Of a stretch of DNA of 57,072 nt, positions 25,784 through 33,131 are shown in pieces; the first letter of the stretch is position 1, and the number at the start of each line of letters is the position of its first letter. The notes under the pieces are model-generated. The model ran no database searches. It was not told where the DNA came from and saw nothing but the letters and a program-made list of their open reading frames with translations. Source of the stretch: Acidobacteriota bacterium (GTDB lineage Bacteria > Actinomycetota > Acidimicrobiia > Spongiisociales > ZC4RG35). The stretch is from contig JACZUI010000006.1 in NCBI GenBank assembly GCA_022573225.1, positions 1 to 57,072 on the forward strand, in the 5' to 3' direction. A program made the translations under genes and the position numbers.

Positions 25784-26050
25784 TTAGACGTTGCTGTGTC
25801 CGACGACGTACCCGAGAATCAAGCCCCCAACGCCTCCCCAAACGACCGAGAAGTCTTCTCCGACTGCATAGACGGCAGGCCAACCAGCAATCCGGAAGAT
25901 GGTTGCCAGGGCTATACCGCCAATAATGCCCATGAGAATCGTCCCCAGGAGGTTGTCGGCTCGAGCGACGAAACCACCGACGAGCCCGCCCACGGCGCCA
26001 ACGCCTCCGATGATTGCGAGCGACTGCCAGATCTCAGCGTCAAGGAACAT
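25784..26050 (-). CDS. GlsB/YeaQ/YmgE-like small membrane protein
   Basis: An 88-residue, very hydrophobic and glycine-rich protein with three predicted TM helices: SLAIIGGVGAVGGLVGGFVA, LLGTILMGIIGGIALATIFRIAG, and VWGGVGGLILGYVVG. This layout matches the transglycosylase-associated/GlsB family of general-stress membrane proteins, though the match is by overall pattern rather than a sharp motif. It lies between the M15 gene and another small ORF on the same strand. Confidence 0.7.
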   Translation of the reverse strand: MFLDAEIWQSLAIIGGVGAVGGLVGGFVARADNLLGTILMGIIGGIALATIFRIAGWPAVYAVGEDFSVVWGGVGGLILGYVVGHSNV

Positions 26051-26103
26051 CAGGGGCAGACTAGCGGTGCGGGCCTGCCGTTCTATGAGTCTCGGGGCCT
26101 GCT

Positions 26104-26280
26104 CTACGCGGAGATGACCCTCTCTTCGATCACGCTGGTGATCGGGAACCGAACTGATCGTCCTGCCAAACTGAATGGTTCGGTCAGTAGAAGGACGATC
26201 GTCGTTGGTCCTCGGCTCACGACATGACCCGTGTAGGTATGGACCCCGTCCTGTTCCTCGGTGATGAAGGTAACGACCAT
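26104..26280 (-). CDS. Hypothetical 58-residue protein
   Basis: Soluble, strand-rich small protein (MVVTFITEEQDGVHTYTGHVVSRGPTTIVLLLTEPFSL). An ATG at 26310 is in frame but lacks a ribosome site. The ATG used here has GGAG eight bases upstream, which decides the start. No family recognised; the alternating hydrophobic pattern suggests a small beta-barrel of the kind found in RNA-binding or PilZ-like domains, but that is a guess. Confidence 0.5.
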   Translation of the reverse strand: MVVTFITEEQDGVHTYTGHVVSRGPTTIVLLLTEPFSLAGRSVRFPITSVIEERVISA

Positions 26281-26411
26281 CTCATTTACTCCGACTCTTG
26301 TTATCGACATTTGGTTGCCGAATCGGTACGGCGGGCCTTCATACTTGCCCGCGCCACATGAGTTTCTCGGTTTATTGGAGTGTTAACTGAAAGGCTATAG
26401 GTTCGGAGAGA

Positions 26412-27086
26412 ATGCGTCTGTTAGTAGTTGAAGATGAGCCAGATCTGGCCAATGCGCTCGCCCGCGGCCTGCGTCGCGATGGCCACGCCGTTGACATCGC
26501 CCTGACTTCGATCGACGCCGACATCAGGCTTCGCTCCGCCACATACGACCTCGTCTGCCTCGACTGGAACCTTCCGGACGGATCCGGGCTGACACTGTGC
26601 CGCGATCTGGTCAGCGGAGACCTGCCGACACTCGAAGGCGAGCGACCGATGATTCTGATGCTCACGGCGCGTGACGACATAGAGGATCGAGTCGAAGGTC
26701 TCGATTCGGGCGCAGACGACTACCTGGTCAAGCCGTTCGCTTTCACTGAGCTGTCTGCCCGGGTCAGGGCACTGTTGAGGCGCGACGACGATGTCAGCCC
26801 GGTGATAGAGGTAGGTGAGCTGCGCCTCGATCCGGCCCGGTTCGAGGCCAGTCGGAACGACGACGCGGTGGAGCTCACTGCGAAGGAGTTCTCGCTTCTT
26901 CACTACTTCATGGCACACGCCGGCGAGGTGTTGAGCCAGGAGCATCTTCTCGAGCACGTATGGGATGAGATGGCAGACCCGTTCACCAATGTCGTGCGGG
27001 TTACGGTCAGCAACCTCCGCAAGCGACTCGGCGAGCCTCAGCTCATTTCGACGGTGCCGGGCAGGGGATACCGGTTGGCGGACTGA
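26412..27086 (+). CDS. OmpR/PhoB-family response regulator (MprA-like)
   Basis: A 224-residue two-domain regulator. The receiver has the acidic pair ED (residues 7-8), the phospho-acceptor Asp51 in CLDWNLPDGSG, the Thr in LTARDD and the Lys in YLVKPFAF. The C-terminal winged helix (about 130-224) has LTAKEFSLLHYFMAHAGEVLSQEHLLEHVW and NVVRVTVSNLRKRL. The stop overlaps the kinase ATG (TGATG). The order regulator-kinase-HtrA protease matches the mycobacterial mprA-mprB-pepD envelope-stress locus, so an MprA-like role is inferred. Confidence 0.93.
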   Translation: MRLLVVEDEPDLANALARGLRRDGHAVDIALTSIDADIRLRSATYDLVCLDWNLPDGSGLTLCRDLVSGDLPTLEGERPMILMLTARDDIEDRVEGLDSGADDYLVKPFAFTELSARVRALLRRDDDVSPVIEVGELRLDPARFEASRNDDAVELTAKEFSLLHYFMAHAGEVLSQEHLLEHVWDEMADPFTNVVRVTVSNLRKRLGEPQLISTVPGRGYRLAD

Positions 27087-28237
27087 TGCCAAACTTCCAA
27101 TCGATACGTTTCAGACTCTCGGTTCAATACTCGGCTGTGGTGTTTGGTCTTGGAGGCGCCCTCCTCGCGCTGGTCTTTTTCGCGATCCGGCGGATGCTGC
27201 GGAACCAGACCATGACGCAGTACGTGATCACCGGCGAGCCGGTTTATGTAGATGGTGTGCTGGTCGGGCGGGTGCCAACTCTTCAGGAACACGAGCTGCG
27301 AACACTCGAGTCGTTGTTCAACGAACATGTTCTCGACGAACTCGCTCGCTTCACAGTGTTTTCGCTTATTGCGCTGTTCATGCTGAGCCTTGGTGTGGGT
27401 TGGGTGATGTCTGGACGATTCCTCAAGCCCGTTGAAGAGATCACTGACGTGGCGAGCGATATTCAGGCCTCCGACTTGAGCCGTCGGATCAACCTCGAAG
27501 GGCCGGATGATGAGATGACCAGGCTCGCCGCCACGTTCGACCGCATGTTGGAGCGACTGGATCATGCGTTTTCGAGCCAGCGGCGCTTTCTCGCCGATAC
27601 GAGCCACGACCTGAGAACTCCCCTGGCAGTAATCAGGTCCAATGTCGAGGTGGTGGCATCTGAAGAGGACGCCACCGTGGAGGATTGGAGGGAGGTGGGC
27701 GACATCGTGACCCGGAATGCCAAGAAGATGTCGGAGATGATTCATGGTCTTCTTGCCGCGGCCAGGCTCCAGACGGGCAAGGCCCAAGCAGTTATGTTCG
27801 ATCTCAGTTCGATAGTCGACACCAAAGTCGCGGAGTACCAGAAAATGGCTGCGTCGAAGAGTGTCGAAATCGAGGCGCACCACACCTCTGTCATCTTGGA
27901 AGGGAATGAGGTCGCTCTGGACCGCGCACTCTCGAACCTTCTCGACAACGCCCTCGGGGTCTCGAAACCAGGCGACACCATTCGAGTCGGCTGCGGTATC
28001 GATGGCGGCTGGGCCTGGCTTGCGGTTGAGGATGAGGGTCCGGGCCTGCCTGACGAGCCCGAAGGCGGTCGTGTGGGGCTTGGCCTTTCCATCGTCGAGC
28101 AGATCGCCGACGGCCATGGGGGCTCTCTCGACTCCCAACCGGGTCCAGACGGCGTGGGCACGACCATGGTGGTATGGCTGCCGACAAGCGACGCCGAGGC
28201 TTCACACCCTGATGTCTCGCCGTTTACGGGTACTTGA
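27086..28237 (+). CDS. Sensor histidine kinase (MprB-like)
   Basis: A 383-residue membrane kinase with TM1 (about 15-35) and TM2 (about 90-110) bracketing a short sensor loop of about 50 residues. A HAMP linker (about 111-160) is followed by the H-box ADTSHDLRTPLAVIRSN with His174, the N-box ALSNLLDNAL, the G1-box VEDEGPGLP and the G2-box VGLGLSIVEQIADGHGG. All catalytic boxes are intact. It likely phosphorylates the regulator encoded just upstream and may sense envelope damage together with the HtrA protein downstream. Confidence 0.93.
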   Translation: MPNFQSIRFRLSVQYSAVVFGLGGALLALVFFAIRRMLRNQTMTQYVITGEPVYVDGVLVGRVPTLQEHELRTLESLFNEHVLDELARFTVFSLIALFMLSLGVGWVMSGRFLKPVEEITDVASDIQASDLSRRINLEGPDDEMTRLAATFDRMLERLDHAFSSQRRFLADTSHDLRTPLAVIRSNVEVVASEEDATVEDWREVGDIVTRNAKKMSEMIHGLLAAARLQTGKAQAVMFDLSSIVDTKVAEYQKMAASKSVEIEAHHTSVILEGNEVALDRALSNLLDNALGVSKPGDTIRVGCGIDGGWAWLAVEDEGPGLPDEPEGGRVGLGLSIVEQIADGHGGSLDSQPGPDGVGTTMVVWLPTSDAEASHPDVSPFTGT

Positions 28238-28275
28238 TCACTGCCCGATACCGTTGACCTTGCCAGGAGGTCACA

Positions 28276-29391
28276 ATGATTGATGTGGAACAGACACGAG
28301 AGTCGGACGACGCGCGTAGGAAACGCGTCTGGCCCCCCATCATGATGGTTCTAGTCCTGACGGTCCTGGCTTTGGGGGCATCGGGCGTCGGAATCTCCTA
28401 CCTGTTCGCCGACGACCCGAGCCAGCCAGGGACGGCGGAGGTCACCGATCCGGAGGCTGTCGCCACTGCCACGGGCGGCAATGAGCCGGTCGGGGTTGAA
28501 ACGCCATCGTTCCTAGCCGGCGACGAGCCGATAGCGGACGCCGCCGAGGTCATCCTTCCGTCAGTCGTGCAGCTTCAGACGCCCGACGGTGGTGTCGGGT
28601 CCGGAGTGATCTATGACTCCAATGGGTTGATTCTCACCGCCGCCCACGTTGTTGAGGGCAGCGACACAGTCATCGTCCGGTTCTCCGATGGCGAGGAAGT
28701 CGTGGGGACGGTGGTCGGGGGCGCGGCCGAGGCCGACGTTGGCGTGATCGAGGTCGATCGGACAGGTCTGCCCGCAGCCACCCTGGCCCTTGACGAGTCA
28801 CCAAGAGTGGGACAACTCGCGATCGCCGTCGGGAGTCCGTGGGGTTTGCAGAGCACAGTCACGGCGGGCATTGTCTCGGCGGTCAATCAGGCCATTGATT
28901 GCAGGCTCGGCGGGTCGTGTCGATCGATGCTCCAAACCGACGCCGCTATCAACCCGGGTAACTCCGGAGGTGCCCTCGTCGATCGTTTCGGACGTGTCCT
29001 CGGGATCAATGTTTCGATTTTCACCCTCTCCGGCGCCAACGATGGAGTCGGTTTTGCGGTTCCGATTGACATCGCCTACGACATCGCCGAGAGGCTCGTC
29101 GCCGGTGAGAGCCTCGCCAGCGCCTACCTCGGCGTGACTGGTTCGGATGTCGAGACCGGTCAGGCGGGTGCTCTGATCACCGAGGTGCAACCGGAGACGG
29201 GAGCAGATGAGGCCGGTGTACGGGTCGATGACCTTGTCATATCGATCGGCGGAGTCAGAGTCCAGGGGATCGCCGACCTTGCCTCTCAAGTCCGCAGCCA
29301 TCGGCCCGGCACGACGGTCGATTTGGTGGTCGTCCGCGACGGCGTCGAGGTCGATCTCGTTGTGACGCTGGGTGAACTCGCCTCGAACTGA
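28276..29391 (+). CDS. HtrA/DegP-type membrane serine protease with PDZ domain (PepD-like)
   Basis: A 371-residue protease with a cytosolic tail, one TM helix (about 22-44), an acidic linker, a trypsin-like domain and a C-terminal PDZ domain (about 285-371). The catalytic triad is His124 (LTAAHVV), Asp154 (AEADVGVIEVD) and Ser230 (INPGNSGGAL). It would degrade or refold damaged proteins outside the membrane. A clear AGGAGG lies upstream of the ATG. Third gene of the regulator/kinase/protease operon. Confidence 0.94.
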   Translation: MIDVEQTRESDDARRKRVWPPIMMVLVLTVLALGASGVGISYLFADDPSQPGTAEVTDPEAVATATGGNEPVGVETPSFLAGDEPIADAAEVILPSVVQLQTPDGGVGSGVIYDSNGLILTAAHVVEGSDTVIVRFSDGEEVVGTVVGGAAEADVGVIEVDRTGLPAATLALDESPRVGQLAIAVGSPWGLQSTVTAGIVSAVNQAIDCRLGGSCRSMLQTDAAINPGNSGGALVDRFGRVLGINVSIFTLSGANDGVGFAVPIDIAYDIAERLVAGESLASAYLGVTGSDVETGQAGALITEVQPETGADEAGVRVDDLVISIGGVRVQGIADLASQVRSHRPGTTVDLVVVRDGVEVDLVVTLGELASN

Positions 29392-29424
29392 GAGGTCGGT
29401 AAACTGGCCGGGTCCCGCCACTAC

Positions 29425-29552
29425 CGGCGGGGTGCCTTGGAGGCCAGCGAAGTCGGTTAGATCCCGGCGCTGTCCCGCAACTGTGAAGCCCTCTGACGAC
29501 GAGTCAGCAGGGACGAGCCAGGTCGCCTGAATCCAGGGCCACGACGAAAGTC
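29425..29552 (+). ncRNA. Cobalamin (adenosylcobalamin-type) riboswitch aptamer
   Basis: The leader before btuF contains the cobalamin aptamer hallmarks in order: GGGGTGCC, the paired TCCCGGCGCTGTCCCGC, the conserved ACTGTGAAGCC, then GAGTCAGC, and the closing GGGACGAGCCAGGTCGCCTG. These are the conserved core and receptor segments of B12 riboswitches. The four genes downstream (cobalamin-type importer and adenosyltransferase) fit. The ends are approximate. Cobalamin binding would reduce expression in the usual way. Confidence 0.92.
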
Positions 29553-29555
29553 TCG

Positions 29556-29618
29556 GATGAAGACGTAAGCGTGGGCTCAGGGAAGCCACCGGCCTCTTCA
29601 TCCTCCAAACGGAGGATG
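29556..29618 (+). promoter_or_regulatory. Riboswitch expression platform sequestering the btuF ribosome site
   Basis: CATCCTCC (29599-29606) and GGAGGATG (29611-29618) form an eight-pair hairpin with loop AAAC. It buries the GGAGG ribosome site that lies ten bases before the btuF ATG. A competing helix pairs GATGAAGA (29556-29563) with TCTTCATC (29595-29602). The two helices share 29599-29602, so they cannot both form fully. This is a complete two-state translational switch readable from sequence; which state B12 favours is inferred (the sequestered one). Confidence 0.8.
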
Positions 29619-29625
29619 TATCTAT

Positions 29626-30633
29626 ATGAGAAGGGTTGCGCTCCTCATTGCGCTGCTGTTTTTCGTCGCGGCATGCAGTCCCGCGGAAACGATCGACACG
29701 ACCACGTCGTCGCCGGATGCTACGGCCACGTCGTCACCGGAGACCACGACCACGGCGGTCGAAACCACTACGACAACGGTTGAGACGACCACCACCTCGA
29801 AGGCAGCCGCATTCCCGGTGACCGTTACCGATGCCCGTGGTGAAGTCACGATTGTGACGATGCCCGAGTCGATCGTCTCGCTGTCGTCGACCGGCACCGA
29901 AATGCTCTTCGCCGTCGGGGCCGGAGACCAGGTGGTGGCAGTGGATGAGTTCTCCACCTATCCCGAAGAGGCACCCATCACCGATCTGTCCGGTTTCACT
30001 CCGAATATCGAGGCAATCCTCAGCTACGACCCAGACCTCGTGATCATCTCCTTCGATCCGAGCGATCTTCAGGCCAGTCTCGACGCAGTCGACGTTCCCA
30101 GCCTGCTGCTGCCTACTGCGGCCAGCCTCGATGACTCCTACTCGCAGTTGAACACGATCGGGACTGCTACCGGTCACGCCGACGAAGCGTTCGACGTCGT
30201 TGCGCAGATGCAGGGGGATCTCGACTCCATAGTGGCCGGCACCGACGTTCCGGAAGGCATCAGCTTCTATCACGAAGTCGACGCCACCCTCTACTCGACG
30301 TCCTCTGCCAGTTTCCTTGGGCAGATCTACGGTCTGCTGGGCATGGAGAACATTGCCGACGGGGCCGACGATCCCAGCGGCTTTGGATTTCCCCAACTCG
30401 CCTCGGAGTATGTGGTGAGTGAGGACCCTGATCTGATCTTCCTCGGCGACATCGACTTCGGGGTCACTCCCGAGAGCGTGGGAGAACGTCCGGGTTGGGA
30501 TGGGATGACAGCAGTTCAGAACGACGCGATCGTCGGACTCGATTCCTACCTTGCTTCCAATTGGGGCCCCAGGGTGGTGGAGCTTCTGGCTGTCATCGCC
30601 GATGCAGTAGCGGAGTACGCGCCGGCCTCTTGA
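29626..30633 (+). CDS. btuF: Cobalamin-type ABC transporter substrate-binding lipoprotein (BtuF-like)
   Basis: A 335-residue lipoprotein: MRRVALLIALLFFVAAC with the lipobox Cys17, a Thr/Ser-rich linker to about residue 60, and a periplasmic-binding-protein type III fold (VTIVTMPESIVSLSSTGTEMLFAVGAGDQVVAVDEFSTYP; NIEAILSYDPDLVIIS; GLLGMENIADGADD). It would capture cobalamin or another corrinoid outside the cell. Specificity rests on the riboswitch and the adenosyltransferase in the operon, since BtuF and siderophore binders look alike. Confidence 0.9.
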   Translation: MRRVALLIALLFFVAACSPAETIDTTTSSPDATATSSPETTTTAVETTTTTVETTTTSKAAAFPVTVTDARGEVTIVTMPESIVSLSSTGTEMLFAVGAGDQVVAVDEFSTYPEEAPITDLSGFTPNIEAILSYDPDLVIISFDPSDLQASLDAVDVPSLLLPTAASLDDSYSQLNTIGTATGHADEAFDVVAQMQGDLDSIVAGTDVPEGISFYHEVDATLYSTSSASFLGQIYGLLGMENIADGADDPSGFGFPQLASEYVVSEDPDLIFLGDIDFGVTPESVGERPGWDGMTAVQNDAIVGLDSYLASNWGPRVVELLAVIADAVAEYAPAS

Positions 30634-31673
30634 GACTGGACACGCCAACCCAGGCTGTCGCCCCGCGTCGAGTTGGGGCGGGCAGTTGGGTGGTCGCCAT
30701 CCTCGTTCTTGTCGCCATCGGAGTCGCAAGTCTGTTGATCGGCTCGGTTGAGCTACCCGTCGCAGGTGTTCTCGGAGCCCTCGTTGACAAGCTCCCTCTA
30801 TTGAGTGTTGATCACGGTCTTACCGACACGGAGTTGCGGATTCTCGGCGAGATACGGTTTCCCCGTGTGGTGATGGGCGCGGTGGTGGGCGCGGTTCTTG
30901 CTGTGGCGGGCGCCGGCTACCAGGGAGTGTTTCGGAATCCGCTGGCTGATCCATATCTACTTGGCGTTGCGGCCGGCGCCGGGCTGGGCGCGACATTGGT
31001 GATCGGGTTGGGTGCGGCAACCGCTCTGATCGCTCCGGTGGCGTTTGTCGGCGGACTGGCCGCCGTGGCAATCACATACGCCTTGAGCCGCACGGTAGGC
31101 GGGAGGACGACCACCTCCTTGATCCTGGCTGGCGTCGCCGTGGCGGCGTTTGCCACGGCCTTTCAGACTTTCCTCCTTCAACGGAACTACGACACGCTGC
31201 GTCAGGTCTACGCCTGGATCCTGGGTCGCCTCGGCACCGTGGGTTGGGGTGATGTGGTCACTTTGCTCCCGTACGCAGTGGTGGCCAGCGGTGTCTTGCT
31301 GGTCCTGCGGCGTTTCCTCGACGTGTTGGCTCTCGGCGATGAAGAATCGGCCGCTTTGGGTGTCAATGTGCCCAGAGTCCGCGGTTTGGTGGTTCTGGCT
31401 GCCACCCTCGCAACAGCCGCGGCGGTCTCAGTCAGCGGACTGATCGGATTCGTGGGGATCATCGTCCCTCATGCGGTGCGTCTCCTCACCGGTTGGAGCT
31501 ATCGGGTGATTATTCCGTTATCCCTTGTCTACGGTGCCGCGTTCTTGATGCTTGCCGATCTCTTTGCTCGGACTGTCGTCGCGCCGGCCGAGCTTCCCAT
31601 CGGTGTGGTGACTGCGTTCCTCGGAGCCCCATTCTTTCTGCTGGTCCTGCGCACCATGAAAGGCAGCTCGTGA
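30630..31673 (+). CDS. btuC: Cobalamin ABC transporter permease (BtuC/FecCD family)
   Basis: A 347-residue FecCD-type permease with about ten TM helices. Family blocks: LRLPR-like ILGEIRFPRVVMGAVVGAVLAVAGAGYQGVFRNPLADPYLLGVAAGAGLGA, LILAGVAVAAFATAFQTFLL, GLIGFVGIIVPHAVRLLTG (the ATPase-coupling loop). The frame is open from 30495 but would overlap btuF heavily. The start that fits the family is a TTG overlapping the btuF stop as TTGA. Confidence 0.93.
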   Translation: MRLDTPTQAVAPRRVGAGSWVVAILVLVAIGVASLLIGSVELPVAGVLGALVDKLPLLSVDHGLTDTELRILGEIRFPRVVMGAVVGAVLAVAGAGYQGVFRNPLADPYLLGVAAGAGLGATLVIGLGAATALIAPVAFVGGLAAVAITYALSRTVGGRTTTSLILAGVAVAAFATAFQTFLLQRNYDTLRQVYAWILGRLGTVGWGDVVTLLPYAVVASGVLLVLRRFLDVLALGDEESAALGVNVPRVRGLVVLAATLATAAAVSVSGLIGFVGIIVPHAVRLLTGWSYRVIIPLSLVYGAAFLMLADLFARTVVAPAELPIGVVTAFLGAPFFLLVLRTMKGSS

Positions 31674-32425
31674 TCTGTTGGCGATCCATCGAGGTGTCTT
31701 TCGACGGTCTGCAGGTGTTGGGCCCCATTGACCTTGCCGTGTCCGGTGGACAGTGGCTCGGGCTGATCGGCCCGAACGGCGCCGGGAAGTCCACATTGTT
31801 GAAGACAGCCCTCGGGATTGTGCCTCATCGGGGAACAGTCGATGTAGGTGGCCGCACCAGTCGCGCCGGGCTCGACATCGCCTGGATGCCCCAACGTCCC
31901 CTCCTCCCCGCCGAGATGAGCGTGGCCAACTATGTGTTGTTGGGGCGGACCCCGCACATCGGCTACATCGGATCCGAATCGCGACATGACCTGAGATCGA
32001 CGGAGCTGGCTCTCAATCGGCTTGGCCTCGAGGAAATCGCCGCACGCGAGTTGTCGACTCTGTCGGGCGGCGAGGCGCAGCGAGCGGTCCTGGCGCGGGC
32101 GCTGGCTCAGGAGGCACCCATCCTGCTTCTCGATGAACCGACTTCGAGTCTTGACATAGGGCATGGTTTGGAGGTTCTGGAAATGATCGACTCCCTGCGA
32201 AAGGCGGACGGTCTGACGGTGGTCACTGCCATTCACGACCTGACCCTGGCCGGACAGTTTGTCGACAGGCTGGTGCTCTTGGACAAGGGGACAGTCGTCG
32301 CCGATGGACTTCCAACCGAGGTACTCACCGAGGACCGCCTGAGGCCGAGTTACGGTGTCGGCATACGGGTCGTAGACATTGGAGACGGACCTACCGTGAT
32401 CCCTGCCAGGAATCGAGATGACTGA
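31670..32425 (+). CDS. btuD: Cobalamin ABC transporter ATPase (BtuD-like)
   Basis: A 251-residue ATPase of the FecE/BtuD group. Walker A GPNGAGKST, signature LSGGEAQRAVLARALAQ, Walker B ILLLDEPTSSLD, and H-loop AIHDLTLAG are all present. The open frame begins at 31493 inside btuC. I set the start at the GTG that overlaps the btuC stop as GTGA. It energises the BtuC permease. Confidence 0.93.
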   Translation: MICWRSIEVSFDGLQVLGPIDLAVSGGQWLGLIGPNGAGKSTLLKTALGIVPHRGTVDVGGRTSRAGLDIAWMPQRPLLPAEMSVANYVLLGRTPHIGYIGSESRHDLRSTELALNRLGLEEIAARELSTLSGGEAQRAVLARALAQEAPILLLDEPTSSLDIGHGLEVLEMIDSLRKADGLTVVTAIHDLTLAGQFVDRLVLLDKGTVVADGLPTEVLTEDRLRPSYGVGIRVVDIGDGPTVIPARNRDD

Positions 32426-32987
32426 TCCGACGACACCACCCGTGGAGCCGCCCCGGCGGGCCACCGAGCGGGAACCGTCGTTGGTCTTGGTCAACACGGG
32501 TGACGGCAAGGGGAAGTCGACCGCCGCGTTCGGTACCGCGATGAGAGCAGTTGCGCGGGGCTGGAAGGTGGGCGTCGTCCAGTTTCTCAAGTCGGGGGAA
32601 TGGAGCGTCGGGGAGGAGAAGGCCGGTAGGGAGTTGGGGATGGACTGGTGGGCGCTCGGCGACGGATTCAGTTGGGATTCGGTGGACATGGATGAGTCCG
32701 AGGCGACGGCGCGAGAGGCCTGGCGATCGGCTCGGGAGAAGATCGAGTCGGGGGAGTACGGGTTGCTGGTCCTCGACGAGATCACCTACCCGATCAACTG
32801 GGGTTGGATCGCTATCGACGATGTGGTCTCGGCTATCAAGAATCGGCCGGACACCGTCAGTCTGATCTTGACCGGCCGAGATGCTTCAGATGAGCTGATC
32901 GAGGTTGCCGACACGGTCACGGAGATGAAGAAGATCAAGCACGCCTTTGATCGAGGTGTGATGGCGAGGCGCGGAATCGACTACTGA
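32418..32987 (+). CDS. cobO: Cob(I)yrinic acid a,c-diamide adenosyltransferase (CobA/CobO type)
   Basis: Transfers the adenosyl group of ATP to reduced corrinoids, making adenosylcobalamin. The 189-residue protein has the CobA P-loop VNTGDGKGKSTAAFGTAMRA (about 25-44), then VGVVQFLKSG, LLVLDEITYPINWGW and LILTGRDASDELIEVADTVTEM, all CobO hallmarks. It overlaps btuD by eight bases. As last gene of the riboswitch-controlled operon it converts imported corrinoid to the coenzyme and so can close the feedback loop on the riboswitch. Confidence 0.95.
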   Translation: MTDPTTPPVEPPRRATEREPSLVLVNTGDGKGKSTAAFGTAMRAVARGWKVGVVQFLKSGEWSVGEEKAGRELGMDWWALGDGFSWDSVDMDESEATAREAWRSAREKIESGEYGLLVLDEITYPINWGWIAIDDVVSAIKNRPDTVSLILTGRDASDELIEVADTVTEMKKIKHAFDRGVMARRGIDY

Positions 32988-33063
32988 GCAATGCTGTGTC
33001 CGGCTGTCGAATCCCGGCCATCGATATTGCGCCGAGTAACGGTAAGAAACGTCCATAAACCTC

Positions 33064-33108
33064 TTGACATCTAATCAGGTGTGAGGTTACAATCGAACAT
33101 ATGTTCGG
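33064..33108 (+). promoter_or_regulatory. Promoter with overlapping LexA (SOS) box
   Basis: A perfect -35 TTGACA (33064-33069), 18 bases, and a -10 TACAAT (33088-33093). Overlapping the last base of the -10 box is TCGAACATATGTTCGG (33093-33108). It differs by one base from the actinobacterial LexA consensus TCGAAC-N4-GTTCGA. LexA bound there would cover the transcription start. A further CGAAC half-site follows at about 33113. The gene 24 bases downstream is the DUF222/HNH endonuclease, so it should be induced by DNA damage. Confidence 0.85.
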
Positions 33109-33131
33109 GCGACGAACATGGGGAGTTTGGA

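Noticed and set aside
27323-27340. LexA-like GAACATGTTC inside the kinase gene
   Set aside because: Half-sites are two bases apart instead of four and the site lies within a coding region away from any start.
31529-32785. 418-residue minus-strand frame
   Set aside because: Antisense of btuD and cobO, which are both clear.
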